From Bombus terrestris (lineage: Eukaryota; Arthropoda; Insecta; Hymenoptera; Apidae): 64,000 bases of DNA. The notes beneath the pieces were generated by a model that made no database searches, was not told the DNA's origin, and saw nothing but the letters and a program-made list of their open reading frames with translations. The stretch's first letter is position 1; every line of letters begins with the position of its first letter. Where the stretch lies: NCBI RefSeq assembly GCF_910591885.1, contig NW_025963549.1:3906001-3970000 (forward strand). The letters are read 5' to 3'. This document shows positions 62,001 through 64,000 of this stretch, one piece after another. Position numbers and translations under genes: made by a program.

Positions 62001-64000
62001 TCCGACACGTTAGCAAATTTGAAATTAGTCGCCTCCTTATCGAATAACGAACTCAAGAGGGATTGGTTTTAGGATAGGCTATAGTTTTCGAGCGAGCGCA
62101 GCGAGCGAGGGACGCGTAAAGGTGTGTCACAAACCAACGGTTTGGCACATAGGGACATTGAAATAATCGCACCAGCTCGAGGAACCGCAAGTATTTATCG
62201 AATTGCGTACTGACAAAAGTTTACAGTTTACCAATAGTTTTACATAAATAGTAATATTTCCACATACTACAGTGCAACGTGTGGTCCGAAATTGCTGACA
62301 AAATTTGGCAATAACAGGAAATACATGCAAGGCAATATAAGGTATATGTATAGCTTGGAAATTGTAATCGTTGCTCGCTCGCTCCGCTCGCTCGTATAAA
62401 TCTAGTCCAACCTCACAACCGATCCGACACGTTAGCAAATTTGAAATAAGTCGCCTCCTTATCGAATAACGAACGTAAGAGGGATTGGTTTTAGGTTAGG
62501 CTATAGTTTTCGAGGGAGCAGAGCGAGCGAGGGACGTGTAAAGGTGTGTCACAAACCAACGGTTTGGCACATAGGGACATTGAAATATTCGCACCATCCC
62601 GAGGAGCCGGAAGTCTTTATCGAACTGCGTACTGTCCAAAGTTTACAGTTTATCACTAGTTTTACATAAATAGTAATATTTCCACATAGTACAGTGCAAC
62701 GTGTGGTCCGAAATCGCTGACAAAATTAGGCAATAACAGGAAATATATGCAAGGCAATATAAGGTATATGTATAGCGTGGAAATTGTAACCGTTGCTCGC
62801 TCGCTCCCCTCGCACGTAAAAATCTAGTCCAACCTCACAACCGATCCGACACGTTAGTAAATTTGAAATAAGTCGCCTCCTTATCGAATAACGAATGCAA
62901 GAGGGACTGGTTTTAGGTTAGGCTATATTTTTCGAGCGAGCGCAGCGAGCGAGGGACGCGTAAAGGTGTGTCACAAACCAACGGTTTGGCACATAGGGAC
63001 ATTGAAATATTCGCACCATCCCGAGGAGCGGGAAGTCTTTATCGAACTGCGTACTGTCCAAAGTTTACAGTTTATCACTAGTTTTACATGAAGAGTAATA
63101 TTTCCACATAGTACAGTGCAACGTGTGGTCCGAAATCGCTGACATAATTAGGCAATAACAGGAAATATATGCAAGGCAATATAAGGTATATGTATAGCGT
63201 GGAAATTGTAATGGTTGCTCGCTCGCTCCGCTCGCTCGTAAAAATCTAGTCCAACCTTACAACCGATCCGTCACGTTAGCAAATTTGAAATAAGTCGCCT
63301 CCTTATCGAATAACGAACGTAAGAGGGATTGGTTTTAGGTTAGGCTATAGTTTTCGAGGGAGCAGAGCGAGCGAGGGACGCGTAAAGGTGTGTCACAAAC
63401 CAACGGGTTGGCACATAGGGACATTGAAATATTCGCACCATCCCGAGGAGCCGGAAGTCTTTATCGAACTGCGTACTGTCCAAAGTTTACAGTTTATCAC
63501 TAGTTTTACATAAATAGTAATATTTCCACATAGTACAGTGCAACGTGTGGTCCGAAATCGCTGACATAATCAGGCAATAACAGGAAATATATGCAAGGCA
63601 ATATAAGGTATATGTATAGCGTGGAAATTGTAATGGTTGCTCGCTCGCTCCGCTCGCTCGTAAAAATCTAGTCCAACCTTACAACCGATCCGACACGTTA
63701 GTAAATTTGAAATAAGTCGCCTCCTTATCGAATAACGAATGCAAGAGGGACTGGTTTTAGGTTAGGCTATATTTTTCGAACGAGCGCAGCGAGCGAGGGA
63801 CGCGTAAAGGTGTGTCACAAACCAACGGTTTGGCACATAAGGACATTGAAATATTCGCACCAGCCCGAGGAGCCGGAAGTCTTTATCGAATTCCCTACTG
63901 ACAAAAGTTTACAGTTTAACAATAATTTTACATAAATAGTAATATTTCCACATAGTACAGTGCAACATGTGGTCCGAAATCGCTGACAAAATTAGGCAAT
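59096..64000. repeat. Right-end satellite block with 1-, 2- and 8-unit duplications
   Basis: Units near 61206-61627 and 61628-62049 are neighbouring near-copies (shared GGCACACAGGG and CACATAATACAG, 422 bp apart). ATAACAAGTAAT with CAGTCCAACG recurs at 58868 and 59712 (2 units). About 59960-60700 matches about 63336-64000 at 3376 bp (8 units), sharing CAACGGGTTGG, ATAATCAGGC and GTAATGGTTGC. The window ends inside partial unit 152 (63738-64000), so the array continues beyond it. Confidence 0.83.

Larger units (their letters stand above)
1..64000. repeat. 422-bp satellite DNA array, 151 full units plus a partial unit
   Basis: The same 422-bp sequence recurs head to tail in one orientation from end to end. 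With the unit phased at position 1, units start at 1+422(n-1) for units 1-41. Later anchors are unit 42 at 17308, unit 48 at 19845, unit 52 at 21538, unit 98 at 40951, unit 141 at 59096 and partial unit 152 at 63738. The only net length changes are three 5-bp gains, one 1-bp gain and one 1-bp loss, 15 bp in total, so no transposon or unique insert can be hidden inside. G+C is about 43%. Length, head-to-tail order and higher-order structure are typical of eukaryotic centromeric, pericentromeric or subtelomeric satellites. The family name and host are not recognised. No coding or RNA gene is supported anywhere. Confidence 0.98.

Noticed and set aside
1..64000. Recurrent minus-strand open frames of 67-103 codons (starting MLTCRIGCEVGL or MHVFPVIAKFCQQF) and plus-strand frames of 62-66 codons (starting MIGFRLGY)
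   Set aside because: They recur because the repeat recurs. They are lost in most units by single substitutions, run through both GC-rich arms, overlap each other in different frames (36057-36245 with 35963-36166; 44920-45129 with 44865-45158) and cannot stay in frame across units because 422 is not a multiple of 3. No domain is recognisable.
1..64000. CRISPR array
   Set aside because: The repeated element is the whole 422-bp unit, with no unique spacers between short repeats.
1..64000. CENP-B box (TTCGNNNNANNCGGG)
   Set aside because: TTCGCACCAGCCCGA in the unit middle matches the first half, but the last four bases are CCGA rather than CGGG. No exact match was seen on either strand.
1..64000. 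Embedded transposon or other unique insertion
   Set aside because: Unit spacing is accounted for to the base by five tiny indels, so no insertion can be present.
1..64000. Bacterial origin with iterons or plasmid repeats
   Set aside because: The 422-bp unit, 64 kb of unbroken array, absence of any gene and higher-order structure fit eukaryotic satellite DNA far better.

Overview
The whole 64 kb window is one uninterrupted tandem satellite DNA array. The basic unit is 422 bp. From position 1 there are 151 complete units followed by a 263-bp partial unit (63738-64000). By net spacing, 146 complete units are exactly 422 bp, three are 427 bp, one is 423 bp and one is 421 bp. I see no gene, tRNA, rRNA, transposon, CRISPR array or unique-sequence island. 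Recurring open frames of up to 103 codons are by-products of the repeat, and I do not annotate them as genes.

The DNA is about 43% G+C (179 of 420 bases counted by hand in one unit). The long tandem array with layered higher-order repeats points to a eukaryotic nuclear genome, in a heterochromatic, centromeric, pericentromeric or subtelomeric block. Most units carry two abutting copies of TTAGG, the telomere motif of most insects and many other arthropods. That makes an arthropod a reasonable but unproven guess. I do not recognise the satellite family by name.

Each unit has the same anatomy (positions within the unit): a TTAGGTTAGG dimer at 20-29; a GAGC-rich arm at 41-60; a small hairpin (6-bp arms, 3-nt loop) at about 81-95; a moderately variable middle at 100-210; an A+T-rich stretch at about 195-310; a second arm at 325-344, which is the inverted complement of the first with one mismatch; and a well-conserved tail at about 345-422. 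Because of the two arms, the array alternates inverted repeats with 264-bp and 118-bp spacers.

Higher-order layout, left to right: 1-3989, mixed units with 6-unit and 8-unit relationships; 3990-8990, a 4-unit repeat (1688 bp, about three copies); 6570-12477, a 7-unit repeat (2954 bp, two copies, overlapping the previous block); 12478-14339, a transition; 14340-16531, a 3-unit repeat (1266 bp); 14930-19670, a segment found again at about 23807-28540; 19090-23050, a 4-unit repeat carrying a 5-bp insertion (1693 bp); 26130-32881, an 8-unit repeat (3376 bp, two copies); 32882-38929, mixed; 38930-44020, a 6-unit repeat (2533 bp, two copies); 43483-53610, a 12-unit repeat (5064 bp, two copies, with internal unit gains and losses that cancel); 53611-64000, shorter-range duplications of 1, 2, 3, 6 and 8 units.

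The biology on view is concerted evolution by unequal exchange and gene conversion. Sharp breakpoints, mosaic units, single-unit duplications and marker indels allow part of the amplification order to be read. Block edges were found by eye from shared diagnostic variants and are good to roughly 20-100 bp. No percent identities were computed.
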